DNA of 64,000 nt from the NCBI GenBank assembly GCA_032690845.1, contig CM064433.1, positions 41,414,658 to 41,478,657 of the forward strand, in the 5' to 3' direction. Position numbers and translations under genes: made by a program. Within the stretch, counting starts at the first letter, position 1, and the number at the start of each line of letters is the position of its first letter. Of this stretch, positions 1-10,229 are shown piece after piece. This stretch comes from Eleusine coracana subsp. coracana. Its lineage: Eukaryota > Streptophyta > Magnoliopsida > Poales > Poaceae. A model generated the notes under the pieces. The model saw nothing but the letters and a program-made list of their open reading frames with translations. It was not told the origin of the DNA and did no database searches.

Positions 1-1488
1 CGTATAATACAACGGCTCACAGATCCGTACTCTCCTCTCATTGAATCTCACATTGTTTTCCGATGCTGCAGCACACCAGCAGGGTCTTTGTTTCCGGTGA
101 TCTCACAAAGGCTGCACGGCACCAAATCAAGCTTGGTGGTCATGGTCTCATGGAGGCAAGAAGGCTGTGCACGCCACCAAACTGAGATTCGCTAATGTTC
201 TTTTTATTGAGGACACCAACCAGGCAGCCCGACATCATTCTGCCATGTCTGGCAAGCTCGTCCACCCGGTGGGACCGATAAACCGCAACAACCTCGACGC
301 CTAGCCATGTTCTTGCGTCGTCGCCACTACAGACGGCCTTCACAAATGGGGCAGGATGGACATACCAGTCTCTAGGCTTCAGCAGGCTGTATTGGAAAAC
401 CGTAGCTAGACGAACAAGCAAAAGAACTCCCAATTCCTCTCATGCCTATGGTGGATAACGCAAGTGAAATGCGTGATTCCATAATTTTATTTTCTAGCAC
501 GGATTCCGTTGTGTTTGACGTTGTACATAGTGCCACGACTAATGGCTTTGTAGGGTATAGTGTCTGCAAGAGCAATGTCGGCTATCTACCAGACACTGTA
601 AATATAAGGGCGTTTTTGGTCCATACGTAAAAGGCAGAAAGCCGAAGGTAGTTAAAACGTTGTCTGGCCCGCCGGTATGTTCTCGTGGCAAGAACCAAAC
701 AACCCTGGCATTGAGGCGTTGCTGCCGAAACCAATGTTCAAGCCATTCAATGAGCTGAGTAAGTCAGGGAATCCTAATCACAGCAAACCTAATTTATCAC
801 TGGTGTAAATTTCACCATGTGCACAACATTTTCAGTTTCTAAACAAAACTTACAAGATGAGCTTATAATTTTGCAGTCCATATTAGTCTTTTTGTCTCCA
901 GAATATCTCTAGAGATTTTTTCCTCAAAAGATGCATGCATCCTGAAGAAAGAAATGCTACTTAGTTATTTGAATGTTTTAATTAATTTTGGTAATTCCTG
1001 GGCCTGCAGGTTTCATCTTCCTCGTTCCTCCAGTAGAGCAACTTTAATCACAGATGGGTGTCTCCATTACTTTGCCATGACCTGTGATCCAAACTACTCG
1101 TCACTCGCCACCCGTTTTAGGATGTGCTCCGCCGGCAGCCTCGTCCTTGCAATAGCCACTGCACATGGCCTGTGGTGGCATCATGCACGCTACTCTCTGT
1201 TGGGTTAGGGCTAGTGAAAGTGCATGGACTAGCACCCAGACCTTCCTGATCCTGCAACCGTGTAGCTGCTGGCAGAGGAGATGAGTAGAATTTTCTTTGG
1301 AAAATGACACTAGAATATAACCCCATTCGGATTCCCGGTCATTCCATTTTCCTTCTTGAATCAGAAACCGAAAGCAACATATATTTTTGCAAAAGAAATA
1401 ATTTAATAAAAGAGCGTGATCTTTTGATGAAATAGTGCCTGATCTTGCCCATGAATTAACTGATCCACGAGTTCCATCCCTTCAGTTA
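1..1488. other. Unrecognised backbone, block A (left part)
   Basis: No convincing gene is visible. The block aligns by eye with 16270-17168 and then 23885-24245. Shared landmarks include a 'gatgctgcagcac' stretch near 62, a 'ccataattttattttcta' stretch near 478 and a 'cctcaaaa' to 'cctgggcctg' stretch at about 923-1006. This makes it one arm of an old segmental duplication. The open frame on the minus strand at 140-433 is not kept in the second copy, which argues against coding function. The Tekay element at 1494 interrupts the block. Confidence 0.6.
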
Positions 1489-1493
1489 AGTAG

Positions 1494-4400
1494 TGTCACG
1501 GACCCGCCTTACCACGGAGACGGTTCCGTTCCAGGATCTTCCTCGGGTGGCGACACGCGCTGTGGCGCCCAATAGTACAATACATGACAAAGAAAGAAAA
1601 TAATTGCAACAGGAACACAGGTGGGGAAGCAGAGTTTACATAAATTCGAAGTTATATTACAGACCGGGGTTTCAACAGAAAATAAGTTGCGGAAGCGAAA
1701 AGTTCGACACTGGTTTACCAGTTTGACGATATAGCTAAGATACAAGTCGCCCTCTCACGGCGACACACACAGAGATCATCCGGCCATAATAGGTGCCTTG
1801 CCCAAGCACCGTACCGGCAAACCAAGATCTAGTCCTCATCTTCATTTGCGCACGACTCCCATGCGATGTCCCAACAGTCGGGACGCTGGCCCTCCCAATG
1901 GAATCTTCCTCCACAGTGGCACTCTCCGTCCTGGTCATCTGAAAACCACATAGAGCTACGCCCTGAGTAACTAGTTTACTCAGCAAGACTGACCCGTCAA
2001 ATTGGCCAACTACAGCCGACACCTAGACATGCAAAGGCTAGGGATAGGGTTGATATTGCCAGAAAAACTCGCCTAAGAGTGGATCCCTATTTTTCAAGTT
2101 TTAGCATCAAGTTGAGTTGTCATGCAGAATAATAAATTTAGTTTGCACTAGAGCTATAACAATCATAGTTGCAATACAATCTTAATAATTTCAAACAGCA
2201 GTATTAAACCCACACAACAGCTTAATGGCTTCCGGCACTGTTCCGTAGCAGTGATCAAGTGGTACTCGTTACTGCGAGGGGCAGCGACTCGAATCGATTT
2301 ACATCCTGCAGGAGAAACCTGCTTGCACGACCCATACGCGCTTCCCGGAAGCCGCATGGAGCAACCTTTCGCTCACGGTACCGCAGGGTCTTCCGGGTCC
2401 AGACTCCCCCGAGAAGGGTCCCCCAACGCGATGCGCCTCATGCCGCCATCCGTGGGTGGATTCTTCCCTCCTCTCAGCCCCAGTTCCACCAAAGAAGGGA
2501 GAAGGCTATCTTCCGACCAAGCGGTAGTCGTAGCTACGTCGGTTTACTGGGCCCATATCTCCAGCATGCAAACAGTACGTTCAAACTTGATCCCATGGGC
2601 CGGACACGAGGCGTAGCCTTAGGGGGATGACTCGGACGGGACTACCTCCTTGAAGACAAACTGTCCTTCCCTTTCCACCTAGTTGCCCGTCCGGTCTTCA
2701 TTGTGATTCTATCCACCCTTTCCCTTATCCGATATCATTCCCCAGTGATAATAATCCCTACCTACGAGTGGTCTCCATACCACTCGATAAACAGTCGTCT
2801 TACTTTAAGCAGAGCGACTATCGTCCTGAGGCTAGTACTCGGGAAGAGGGACCTACTGCATGCTAGGGTTTCAATCAACTCCTATCACTTAATGCACAGA
2901 TAAGCTTACATTCCTAGCTAGTGATAGAATAAAAATTCAAACTGGGTTTTGCACCGGGGCTTGCCTTGGTTCTGCTCTTGGTCGGCTACGGCACCTCCGG
3001 CTCCTTCTGGATCCTGCTCCGGTCCTGCCTCCACGTGGTTCACAGCGTGATCTATATGATGCAAGAGGGAAAACCGTGAGGGAAGATTCATGGCACTTCC
3101 TCAATAAATACGTTAATGCACACTGTTGTTAGTGGAATTAAACGGTGTGCCGAGACGTTCGAGGGCATCACTCAAGGAGTGGGGCACAGGACGAGGGTAC
3201 TTCGTGTATTTCCTTCATGGACTCCAGTACTTGACCGCGACGACGTTGCATCCACGTACGGTGTGTCGGTGGGTGCCGGGGCAGAACTGTGCAAGTGCTG
3301 CCTAGGGTTCGCAGGTGCTCATTAAATAGCACTAGTGTGAGCAAAACCTTCGCAAGGTACAATTACCCGTGAACTGCCTGAAAACGGAATCCCTTTAGCG
3401 AACGGTAAAAAAAATTGCACTCGGGCAATTTAGGTCGACAGGGTTCGGGTCTACGAAAGGGCAGGGGTGATTAATTATAATTAGGTTACACCAGGAGAGA
3501 ATTAATTAATAAGTTTTCCCTAACAAATACTAAGCCAAAGGTTAATTATTAAATATTATAGAGAAAAAGGCATTTAAATTAATTTCAGCTAATAAACATA
3601 GAATTTCTATATGAACTTTTTTTTTTCCAGGAGGACTAAAACTGAAAATCCTCCCTGGAGGCCAATTTTTCATATTTTATCTGCTTTCTATAATTAATTA
3701 AAATTCTATTAGTGTTTCTCCTATTTATTTTTAATCCTGATATAAAAATTGCTAAACATGGGGCATTAGTATTTTTCTACAGCAGTGCAAGTTCACCTCA
3801 GTCTAACAAAATTTATTTTGCTACAAAATTCCCATTATTCAATTTATTATGCAATTTACCAATTTAACCTATTTCTGGAAATGATTTAAATTACGAAATT
3901 CCAAATTAAACATCGCGGGCCGTAAACAGGCAGCCCACTGGGCTGGGACTCGCCCGCGGCCCAGCGCGAGCGCGAGCGCGAGGGCGCTCGGCCGAGCGCG
4001 AGGCCAGGCCCACTGGCCTGCGCGGCCCAGCGGCCAGCGGGGCCGAGTACGCGCGCGCGCGCGCGCGCGCTCGTGCTCTCGCCGGAGCACGGCGGCGCCG
4101 GCAGGGGGGGGGGGGGTCGCCGCAGCTTGCTACGGTCACGGACTCGGCCCGGTCTTTAAAGGAGAAAAGATCTACGCCCCACCGCGCACTCGTCTAGGCT
4201 ATTGGGATCCATCGGTGGCGGCCGGACGTGGCCCAGCGACGGCGGCGGAAACAGGGCAGGGTGCGGCGGCGGCGGGCGCGACAAGGGAAGGTTGGTAGGG
4301 CTCGGAACCCGGTCGGAAAGCTTTGCCGGAGCACGGAGAGGAAGGTCACCGAGCTTCTCCGGGAAGAGGGAGGCCGGGGGTGTTGTCTCACCGGCGAGGT

Positions 4401-5428
4401 GGGGATTGCGGTGGCCGGCGGCGGCTTCGAGCGAGGGGCTAAGGGGAAAAGTGGTCGTAGTTGCCTATCCCGAGCTCAAACGCGTGCGCGAACAAGAGGT
4501 GAAGCTCCTCGAGCAATGAATCGGTCAGGGGCTCACCGTGGGTGCCGGGCGACGCGGTGAAGCGGCGGTCGGAGGCGGGGAGGACGAGGTCGATTCGCGG
4601 CTGCTCGACGCGGGAAGGGTCAAGCGACTCCGCCTGAAGACCGAGGATGTCGGGGAGGTGGTCCGGGGGTGCTCGACGGGGCAGCTCGGGCGGCGAGGCG
4701 TCGGCGCGACGAGTCCAGCAGCGCGCGGCAATGGCGGGGGCGAGCGAGCGGAAAGGAGAGAGCGAGAGTGGAGGGGAAGGAGTAAATGAAGCGTTCGGAC
4801 CGCGGCGGGGAGACAGGGGGGAGATGTCGGAACGGTGGGGGCGTCGATCCGCGGCTTCGGCCGCTGGCCGTACGCCGGCGACCACGCGGCGCGCGTCGAC
4901 CCGGGCAGCGTGGCTGGGGTCGAGTGTGTTTTCTCTGGGTCGCTGACAGGTGGGTCCCGCAGGCAGTTTTCTTTTTCCTTTTCTTTTTCCACTCCATTCA
5001 GCCGACTGCCTTTGCAAAAATTGTGGGAATTAATCCAGAGCCGATAAAATCAGACCAAAATTATGGTAGGCTCCCCATAATGTGCTGGTTTTTACAAAAA
5101 TACTAACTACTGACAGTTCCTACAGAATTTGCCTCAGGAATTTTATAAACAGAGCTGGTTTTTGACCATTCTAACAATTATTTGAGGCCTTTAATGAGGA
5201 ACTAAAATTTTGGAAAAATTCCCAAAATTCTAATTGACCCAGACCAACAACATATAATTTTTGCAAAGGTGAGTCTTATTGAAAATTTGGGACTTGCAGT
5301 TTAAAGGCAAATCAAAAGGGCTTTGAATTCAATTGAATTAAAATTTTGAATTTGAACCAAAGCTTGGTGTCCTGGTTTAAACTACCTAGATGACACCCTT
5401 GGGACCCAAGGAAAATAGGGGTGTCACA
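1494..5428 (-). repeat. 3' LTR of the Tekay-like element
   Basis: This 3,935-bp direct repeat of 10230-14163 has TG...CA ends. By eye I find a C/T difference at 3446 versus 12182 (a CpG site) and a run of 13 versus 12 G residues near 4103. It contains a GC-rich portion (about 3915-4930) with a (CG)n run near 4050-4070 and a pyrimidine tract near 4970-4990. Open frames in it, such as 4439-5017 on the minus strand, repeat identically in the other LTR and look like products of base composition. Confidence 0.96.
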
Positions 5429-5464
5429 GCCCACCCCCCTTAAGAAAATCTCGTCCCGAGATTA
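5429..5464 (-). promoter_or_regulatory. Polypurine tract and adjoining stop-codon hairpin (Tekay element)
   Basis: On the minus strand a G-rich tract reading TAAGGGGGGTGGGC (5429-5442) abuts the 3' LTR exactly; this is where plus-strand DNA synthesis primes. Just upstream, 'aatctcg tccc gagatt' (5447-5463) forms a short stem overlapping the gag-pol stop codon. A hairpin here is usual in Tekay-type elements as I remember them. Confidence 0.85.
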
Positions 5465-8400
5465 AGAGAGGTGTTGAAGGTTTTTACCTAAATGGTGGTG
5501 TAGGAACTCGGGGTAGTGGCTTTGCAGGAACTCTTCAGTTTCCCAAGTAGCTTCTCCAGCGGTATGGTTGCTCCATTGGACTTTGTAGAACTTCAGCGTC
5601 TTCTTACGTGTCGCTCGCTCCTTCTCATCCAGTACTTTTATCGGATGCTCGGCATATGTCAGGTCAGGTTGTAGTGGTTGGGTGCCTTCCAGTGGTATGT
5701 CCACCGGTGTTTTCAAACACCTCTTGAGTTGGGACACGTGAAACGTGTCATGCACTCCAGCGAGTTCCACTGGCAGTTGGAGCTGGTAGGCCACTGGCCC
5801 ACATCTAGCAATGATAGGGTAGGGACCAATATAACGGGGTGCTAACTTCCCGCGAATTCCAAACCGTTGAACACCCTTGGTGGGTGACACTCGGAGGTAG
5901 ACCATATCGCCAACCCGGAACTCCAACGGGCGGCGCCTTTTGTCTGCATAACTCTTCTGCCTGGATTTTGCCGTACGTAAGTTGGATTGGATTTCAAGTA
6001 CCTTCTGTTCAGCTTGCTGCACTAGCTCCGGACCAAAGATCATCCTCTCCCCTGATTCTGACCAATTCAATGGTGTGCGACAGCGGCGCCCATAGAGGGC
6101 CTCGAATGGTGCCATCTTGATGCTTTCCTGGTAACTGTTGTTGTAAGCGAATTCGGCCAAGGGTAGGTATTCATCCCACTTCTTGTTGTGATTCAGCACA
6201 TATGCTCTCAACATGTCTTCTAATATTTGGTTAACTCTTTCCGTTTGACCGTCAGTTTGGGGGTGATAGGCGGAACCTCTAATCAGCCGGGTACCCAGTG
6301 TCCCGTGTAGCTTCTCCCAAAAGCGTCCCACAAATTGGGAGCCTCGATCGGACACGATAGTCTTGGGCACTCCGTGCAGACACAAGATTCGCTCAATGTA
6401 GAGTTGCGCATACTTTTGCATTTTAAACCGTGTCGACACAGGGATAAAGTGGGCGACCTTGGTTAATCGGTCCACAATGACCCAAATGGAGTCGAGTTTA
6501 TGTGCCGTCAGCGGGAGACCAACGATAAAATCCATGCTGATATCTTCCCATTTCCAAGCTGGAACACTCAAGGGTTGGAGTAGGCCTGCCTTCCTTAGGT
6601 GATCGGCCTTGACTCTGCGGCAGGTGTCACATTCTGCGACATAACGTGCTATTTCCCTTTTCATACGAGTCCACCAGTATTTGGATCTCAAATCATGGTA
6701 CATTTTGTTGCTGCCCGGATGCATGGAGTATTTTGCCATGTGAGCTTCGTCCAAAATTTCCTTGCGGAGTTTCGGATCCTTCGGAACTACCAGTCGAGTC
6801 TTGAACCATAACACACCCTCGGTATCTTCTTGAAAGCATTGTACTTTATCATCACCCTCGTTTAGCCTCCTTTTTAGATGTGCTATGCCTTCATCCTTTT
6901 TCTGAGCTGACACTATTTCTTCCCGTAAGGTAGGGATTAATGCTAAGTTGTACAGGGTTCCGTGGGGTGTTACTTGGACATAATGACCATCTTGGACTTG
7001 CGGTTCGACTAAGATATGGTGACAGTGAGCCTTGCGGCTCAGGGCATCAGCCACTACGTTCGCCTTTCCCGGGTGGTAATGGACTTCCAACTCGTAATCC
7101 TTAATTAATTCCAACCAACGACGCTGTCTCATGTTTAGGTGGTCTTGGGTGAAAATATACTTTAAGCTTTTGTGGTCAGTGTATATGCGAACTAAATTTC
7201 CCAGGAGGTAATGTCTCCACATTTTTAAGGCCAATACCACCGCTGCTAATTCCAGGTCATGCACGGGGTAATTCTGCTCGTGCTTCTTCAATTGCCTCGA
7301 TCCATAAGCAATAACTCTTCCGTCTTGCATAAGCACACATCCCAATCCAATACCCGAAGCGTCACAGTAGACATCGAACGGTTTCCCCAGGTCCGGTTGA
7401 GCTAAAACTGGGGCCGTGGTCAGGTGCTTCTTCAAGGCTTGAAAAGCGTTTTCGCAGCTCTCATCCCATATGAATTTCTTATCCTTCTTAAGCAGTTCTG
7501 TAATGGGCTTCGTGATTTTGGAGAAATTGGGAATAAAACGGCGGTAGTAGCCAGCTAATCCCAGAAAACTGCGGACATGGAATACGGTCTTCGGTGTCTT
7601 CCAGTTCTGCACATCGCTTACCTTGCTGGGATCTACCGCGATGCCTTCTTCCGAAACAATGTGGCCTAGAAACGGTACTTGCTTCAACCAAAACTCGCAC
7701 TTGCTAAACTTAGCATACAGCTGGTGTTCCCTTAACCTTTGTAAGACAGCACGGAGATGCTTTGCATGTTCCTCCTCCGTCTTCGAGTAGACCAGAATGT
7801 CGTCAATGAAAACCACCACAAACTTGTCCAACTCGGGCATGAACACCGAGTTCATGAGATACATGAAGTGTGCTGGTGCATTTGTCAATCCAAACGACAT
7901 GACTAAATACTCGTATAGACCGTACCGGGTAGAAAAGGCGGTCTTGGGGACGTCCTCGGCACGAATTTTAATCTGATGATAACCCGACCGGAGATCAATC
8001 TTGGAGAACACCTTAGCTCCTATTAACTGGTCGAAGAGGATGTCAATACGGGGCAGTGGATATTTGTTCTTGACCGTCACCGCATTGAGGGGTCGGTAGT
8101 CTACACATAGCCTCAGGGTCTCATCTTTCTTCTTCACAAACAATGCTGGACAACCCCAAGGCGAGGAGCTTGGTCGAATGAATCCCTTATCCAGTAGCTC
8201 CTTAAGTTGCTCCTTCAACTCCGCTAGTTCTTTGGGTGCCATTTTATATGGTCTTTTGGATATGGGTGCCGTTCCTGGCTGAAGCTCAATCTTGAACTCA
8301 ACATCCCGATCCGGTGGAAGTCCGGGAAGGTCGTCAGGGAATACGTCCAGAAATTCCCTAACCACTGGAATATCTTTTATTTCCCCGGCTATGTTGTGGT

Positions 8401-9670
8401 GAGCACTTGGTGCGACCAGTCGGGGTGGTCGTACTCGGAAGCTTACGCTACCATGGGTGGGAGAGTTTAAGTGCACCGTATAGGTGTCTATGTCCAACAT
8501 AGCTTTATGTTGCCTCATCCAAGGCATGCCCAAGATAACGTCAATGCTGCAACCATCTAAGACTATGCACTTAGTAGGGTAGACCTTCGATCCTAGGGTT
8601 ATTGGAAGTTTGTCTACTTCATAAAGAGCAGGGGTTTGTCCACCAGCTGATTTAATGGTGTATCGTGCTCTCATAAGGGCACGAGGCAGCCGGTGCTTGT
8701 CAACAAAGAACCCACTGACAAAGCTATGAGATGCTCCTGAGTCAAACAGTACTAGTGCAGGGTGGTCTCGAACAGAGAACATACCAGCAAGGATGGGACT
8801 GTTTTCCGGAATCTCCTCCAGGGTAGTGTTGTTCACTCGCCCCACACGAACTGGTCCTCGGTTGATGCGGTTGTTGTTGGTGTTGTTACTTCTTGACGTG
8901 TTCTGACCAGTGCTTTTCTTGGGGTGTGGGCACTCCCTTGAGAAATGCCCTGGGCGGCCGCAGTTGTAGCAGGGAAAAGGCCCGGGTTGAGGGTTTGGCC
9001 GCTGGGGTGGGCGAAATCCTCCTTGACTCTGCTGCGGACGCGGTACCGGGGGTCGCTGCTGTGCTAGCTGAGGCGGGCGCACAGCAGGTGCCGGCACGGG
9101 GGCGGAGCGGTACCTCTGTCCCGACGGGGTGGTGTACACCATGCGGAACTTCTGCGGGGGTCCATTCGATGGCCCCATAGCACTTGCGGAGCGCTTCCGT
9201 TCTGCCATCACCCTGCGATATCCGTCCTCCGCGACGATCGCGTTATTGACAAACTCAGCGAAGGTGCCTCCCATGTTAAGGTTGAGGCGGTCCTGTAGCT
9301 CAGCACTGAGCCCCTCCAAGAAACGGTCCTTGCGCTTGGCGGGGGTGTCCACTTGTTCCGGAGCGTACAGCGCCAACCGGTTGAACTCTTCACAGTATTC
9401 CTCGACACTGCGATTGCCCTGCTTTAGAGCGGCGAATTCACGCGCCTTCCTGCGGACGAGCCCCGCAGGGATGTAGTGAGCGCGGAACGCATCCTTGAAT
9501 TCATCCCATGTAATCTGTCGGTCGGTTCCCATTGAATCGACATGGTTGGCCCACCATGCCCCAGCCGCACCATGCAGTTGCTGCGCGGCGAACAGTGTCT
9601 TCTGCACCGGCGTGCAGTTAAGGAGTCCAAATTTGGCCTCAAGCATGCGAAGGAAGTTCTCTGCCTCCAT
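5462..9670 (-). CDS. Gag-Pol polyprotein of Tekay-like Ty3/gypsy element
   Basis: This is one uninterrupted frame of 1402 residues. Visible order: retrotransposon gag domain (about 1-150); zinc knuckle CX2CX4HX4C (C234, C237, H242, C247); aspartic protease with DSGAS (D310); reverse transcriptase with D559 and the FIDD box (D623, D624); RNase H with D770, E807, D832 and D875; integrase zinc finger (H977, H984, C1014, C1017); DDE core D1047, D1108, E1144 with 35 residues between the last two; and a chromodomain-like tail (about 1340-1390). All catalytic residues are present. Gag and pol are fused in one frame. The frame stays open 35 codons upstream of the chosen Met, to a TAA at 9776-9778, and those residues also read as gag. 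The true start is therefore further upstream or was lost to the Cassandra-like insertion. Confidence 0.95.
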   Translation of the reverse strand: MEAENFLRMLEAKFGLLNCTPVQKTLFAAQQLHGAAGAWWANHVDSMGTDRQITWDEFKDAFRAHYIPAGLVRRKAREFAALKQGNRSVEEYCEEFNRLALYAPEQVDTPAKRKDRFLEGLSAELQDRLNLNMGGTFAEFVNNAIVAEDGYRRVMAERKRSASAMGPSNGPPQKFRMVYTTPSGQRYRSAPVPAPAVRPPQLAQQRPPVPRPQQSQGGFRPPQRPNPQPGPFPCYNCGRPGHFSRECPHPKKSTGQNTSRSNNTNNNRINRGPVRVGRVNNTTLEEIPENSPILAGMFSVRDHPALVLFDSGASHSFVSGFFVDKHRLPRALMRARYTIKSAGGQTPALYEVDKLPITLGSKVYPTKCIVLDGCSIDVILGMPWMRQHKAMLDIDTYTVHLNSPTHGSVSFRVRPPRLVAPSAHHNIAGEIKDIPVVREFLDVFPDDLPGLPPDRDVEFKIELQPGTAPISKRPYKMAPKELAELKEQLKELLDKGFIRPSSSPWGCPALFVKKKDETLRLCVDYRPLNAVTVKNKYPLPRIDILFDQLIGAKVFSKIDLRSGYHQIKIRAEDVPKTAFSTRYGLYEYLVMSFGLTNAPAHFMYLMNSVFMPELDKFVVVFIDDILVYSKTEEEHAKHLRAVLQRLREHQLYAKFSKCEFWLKQVPFLGHIVSEEGIAVDPSKVSDVQNWKTPKTVFHVRSFLGLAGYYRRFIPNFSKITKPITELLKKDKKFIWDESCENAFQALKKHLTTAPVLAQPDLGKPFDVYCDASGIGLGCVLMQDGRVIAYGSRQLKKHEQNYPVHDLELAAVVLALKMWRHYLLGNLVRIYTDHKSLKYIFTQDHLNMRQRRWLELIKDYELEVHYHPGKANVVADALSRKAHCHHILVEPQVQDGHYVQVTPHGTLYNLALIPTLREEIVSAQKKDEGIAHLKRRLNEGDDKVQCFQEDTEGVLWFKTRLVVPKDPKLRKEILDEAHMAKYSMHPGSNKMYHDLRSKYWWTRMKREIARYVAECDTCRRVKADHLRKAGLLQPLSVPAWKWEDISMDFIVGLPLTAHKLDSIWVIVDRLTKVAHFIPVSTRFKMQKYAQLYIERILCLHGVPKTIVSDRGSQFVGRFWEKLHGTLGTRLIRGSAYHPQTDGQTERVNQILEDMLRAYVLNHNKKWDEYLPLAEFAYNNSYQESIKMAPFEALYGRRCRTPLNWSESGERMIFGPELVQQAEQKVLEIQSNLRTAKSRQKSYADKRRRPLEFRVGDMVYLRVSPTKGVQRFGIRGKLAPRYIGPYPIIARCGPVAYQLQLPVELAGVHDTFHVSQLKRCLKTPVDIPLEGTQPLQPDLTYAEHPIKVLDEKERATRKKTLKFYKVQWSNHTAGEATWETEEFLQSHYPEFLHHHLGKNLQHLS

Positions 9671-9775
9671 GGGCTCGGTGGTTGAGCTGAATGTGGGCGG
9701 CCTGGTGGCGAGGAAGTCGGAGTAGGAGCTGTTCTGGGTCGCTGTAACGTCCCGCCCCTCCGAGGCCAGGCCCGC
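9671..9775 (-). other. In-frame gag extension upstream of the first Met
   Basis: The 35 codons before the Met of gag-pol are open and include DFLATRPPTFSSTTEP, which is gag-like and runs smoothly into the annotated start. The coding match seems to stop at the boundary of the Cassandra-like LTR (9743); beyond it the codons derive from that LTR and end at TAA. The expected N-terminal tens of residues of gag are therefore missing or displaced. Confidence 0.7.
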
Positions 9776-10024
9776 TTACACCTGGCAGCTCTCTAGGACC
9801 TCAAGACTGTCCTCACAGACCAACACTAGTCTTTTCTGCATACTTTGTCCTCACTCGTGCGCACCCGAGAATGACTTCCCGGTCGGTCACCCATCCCTAA
9901 ATTGCTCTAGGCCAAGCACGCTTAACTTTGGAGTTCTTTAGGGATAAGCTTCCGGAAAAGAAGTTGCAACTTGTTTGTATGAGTATTCTATCAATTCTAT
10001 TAAGCCCTGGGTCAGGATGCCACA
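9743..10024 (-). mobile_element. Cassandra-like solo LTR carrying a 5S rRNA-derived segment
   Basis: Read on the minus strand, this 282-bp segment starts TGTGGCATCC and ends GGGACGTTACA, so it has TG...CA ends. Its middle is clearly 5S rRNA-like (see 9860-9945). Short LTRs carrying 5S sequence are the hallmark of Cassandra TRIM elements. The flanks (GTCGC at 9738-9742, CTCTC at 10025-10029) are not a target duplication, so it may have arrived by recombination or be an old insertion carried by the parent family. It has the same orientation as the host retrotransposon and lies between the leader and gag. Confidence 0.8.
9860..9945 (-). promoter_or_regulatory. 5S rRNA-like internal promoter region
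   Basis: On the minus strand this reads like the plant 5S rRNA core. GAACTCCAAAGTTAAGCG and GTGCTTGG (A-box region at 9912-9926) are followed by GGATGGGTGACC (C-box, 9885-9896) and GGGAAGTC. The spacing between boxes is close to 5S. The outer parts are more diverged. In 5S genes these boxes bind TFIIIA and recruit RNA polymerase III; whether they work here cannot be read from sequence. Confidence 0.8.
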
Positions 10025-10041
10025 CTCTCACCCCCTTAGGA

Positions 10042-10061
10042 GATCGACGTCCTCGTCGATC
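10042..10061 (-). other. Perfect leader hairpin in the Tekay element
   Basis: 'gatcgacg' and 'cgtcgatc' form a perfect 8-bp stem around a 4-base loop, between the primer-binding site and the Cassandra-like LTR. Stem-loops in this place can act in RNA dimerisation or packaging; that role is inference. Confidence 0.5.
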
Positions 10062-10214
10062 AACCCCAAGCCAGGAACATCCTCTCTTGGCCACGTCCGT
10101 GTGCCCAGTGCCAGCGCATGTGCCATGCTGTGTGACCACTCCGGGCCCACACCAGCCATGCACACCATGTCTGCGCAACTGCGACCCCACGCGCCCGTGA
10201 AACCGCGAGAGTCG

Positions 10215-10226
10215 GCTCTGATACCA
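10215..10226 (-). promoter_or_regulatory. Primer-binding site, initiator tRNA-Met type
   Basis: On the minus strand the sequence is TGGTATCAGAGC, the standard match to the 3' end of plant initiator tRNA-Met. It lies 3 bases inside the 5' LTR. This fixes the strand of the element and marks where minus-strand cDNA starts. Confidence 0.93.
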
Positions 10227-10229
10227 CGC

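Noticed and set aside
140..433. 97-codon minus-strand frame at the left edge
   Set aside because: The paralogous sequence at about 16420-16750 does not keep the frame; no domain.
2251..2630. Two overlapping ~120-codon plus-strand frames in the LTR, repeated at 10987-11366
   Set aside because: Overlapping frames on the strand opposite to the element, no domain; not a gene.
4439..5017. 192-codon minus-strand open frame in the Tekay LTR, repeated at 13174-13752
   Set aside because: Lies inside the LTR, overlaps other long frames on both strands and has Arg/Pro/Ser-rich composition; explained by GC content. The identical second copy is just the other LTR.
9860..9945. Genuine 5S rRNA gene
   Set aside because: The outer 5S regions are diverged and the segment is inside a TG...CA unit; a 5S-derived LTR fits better.
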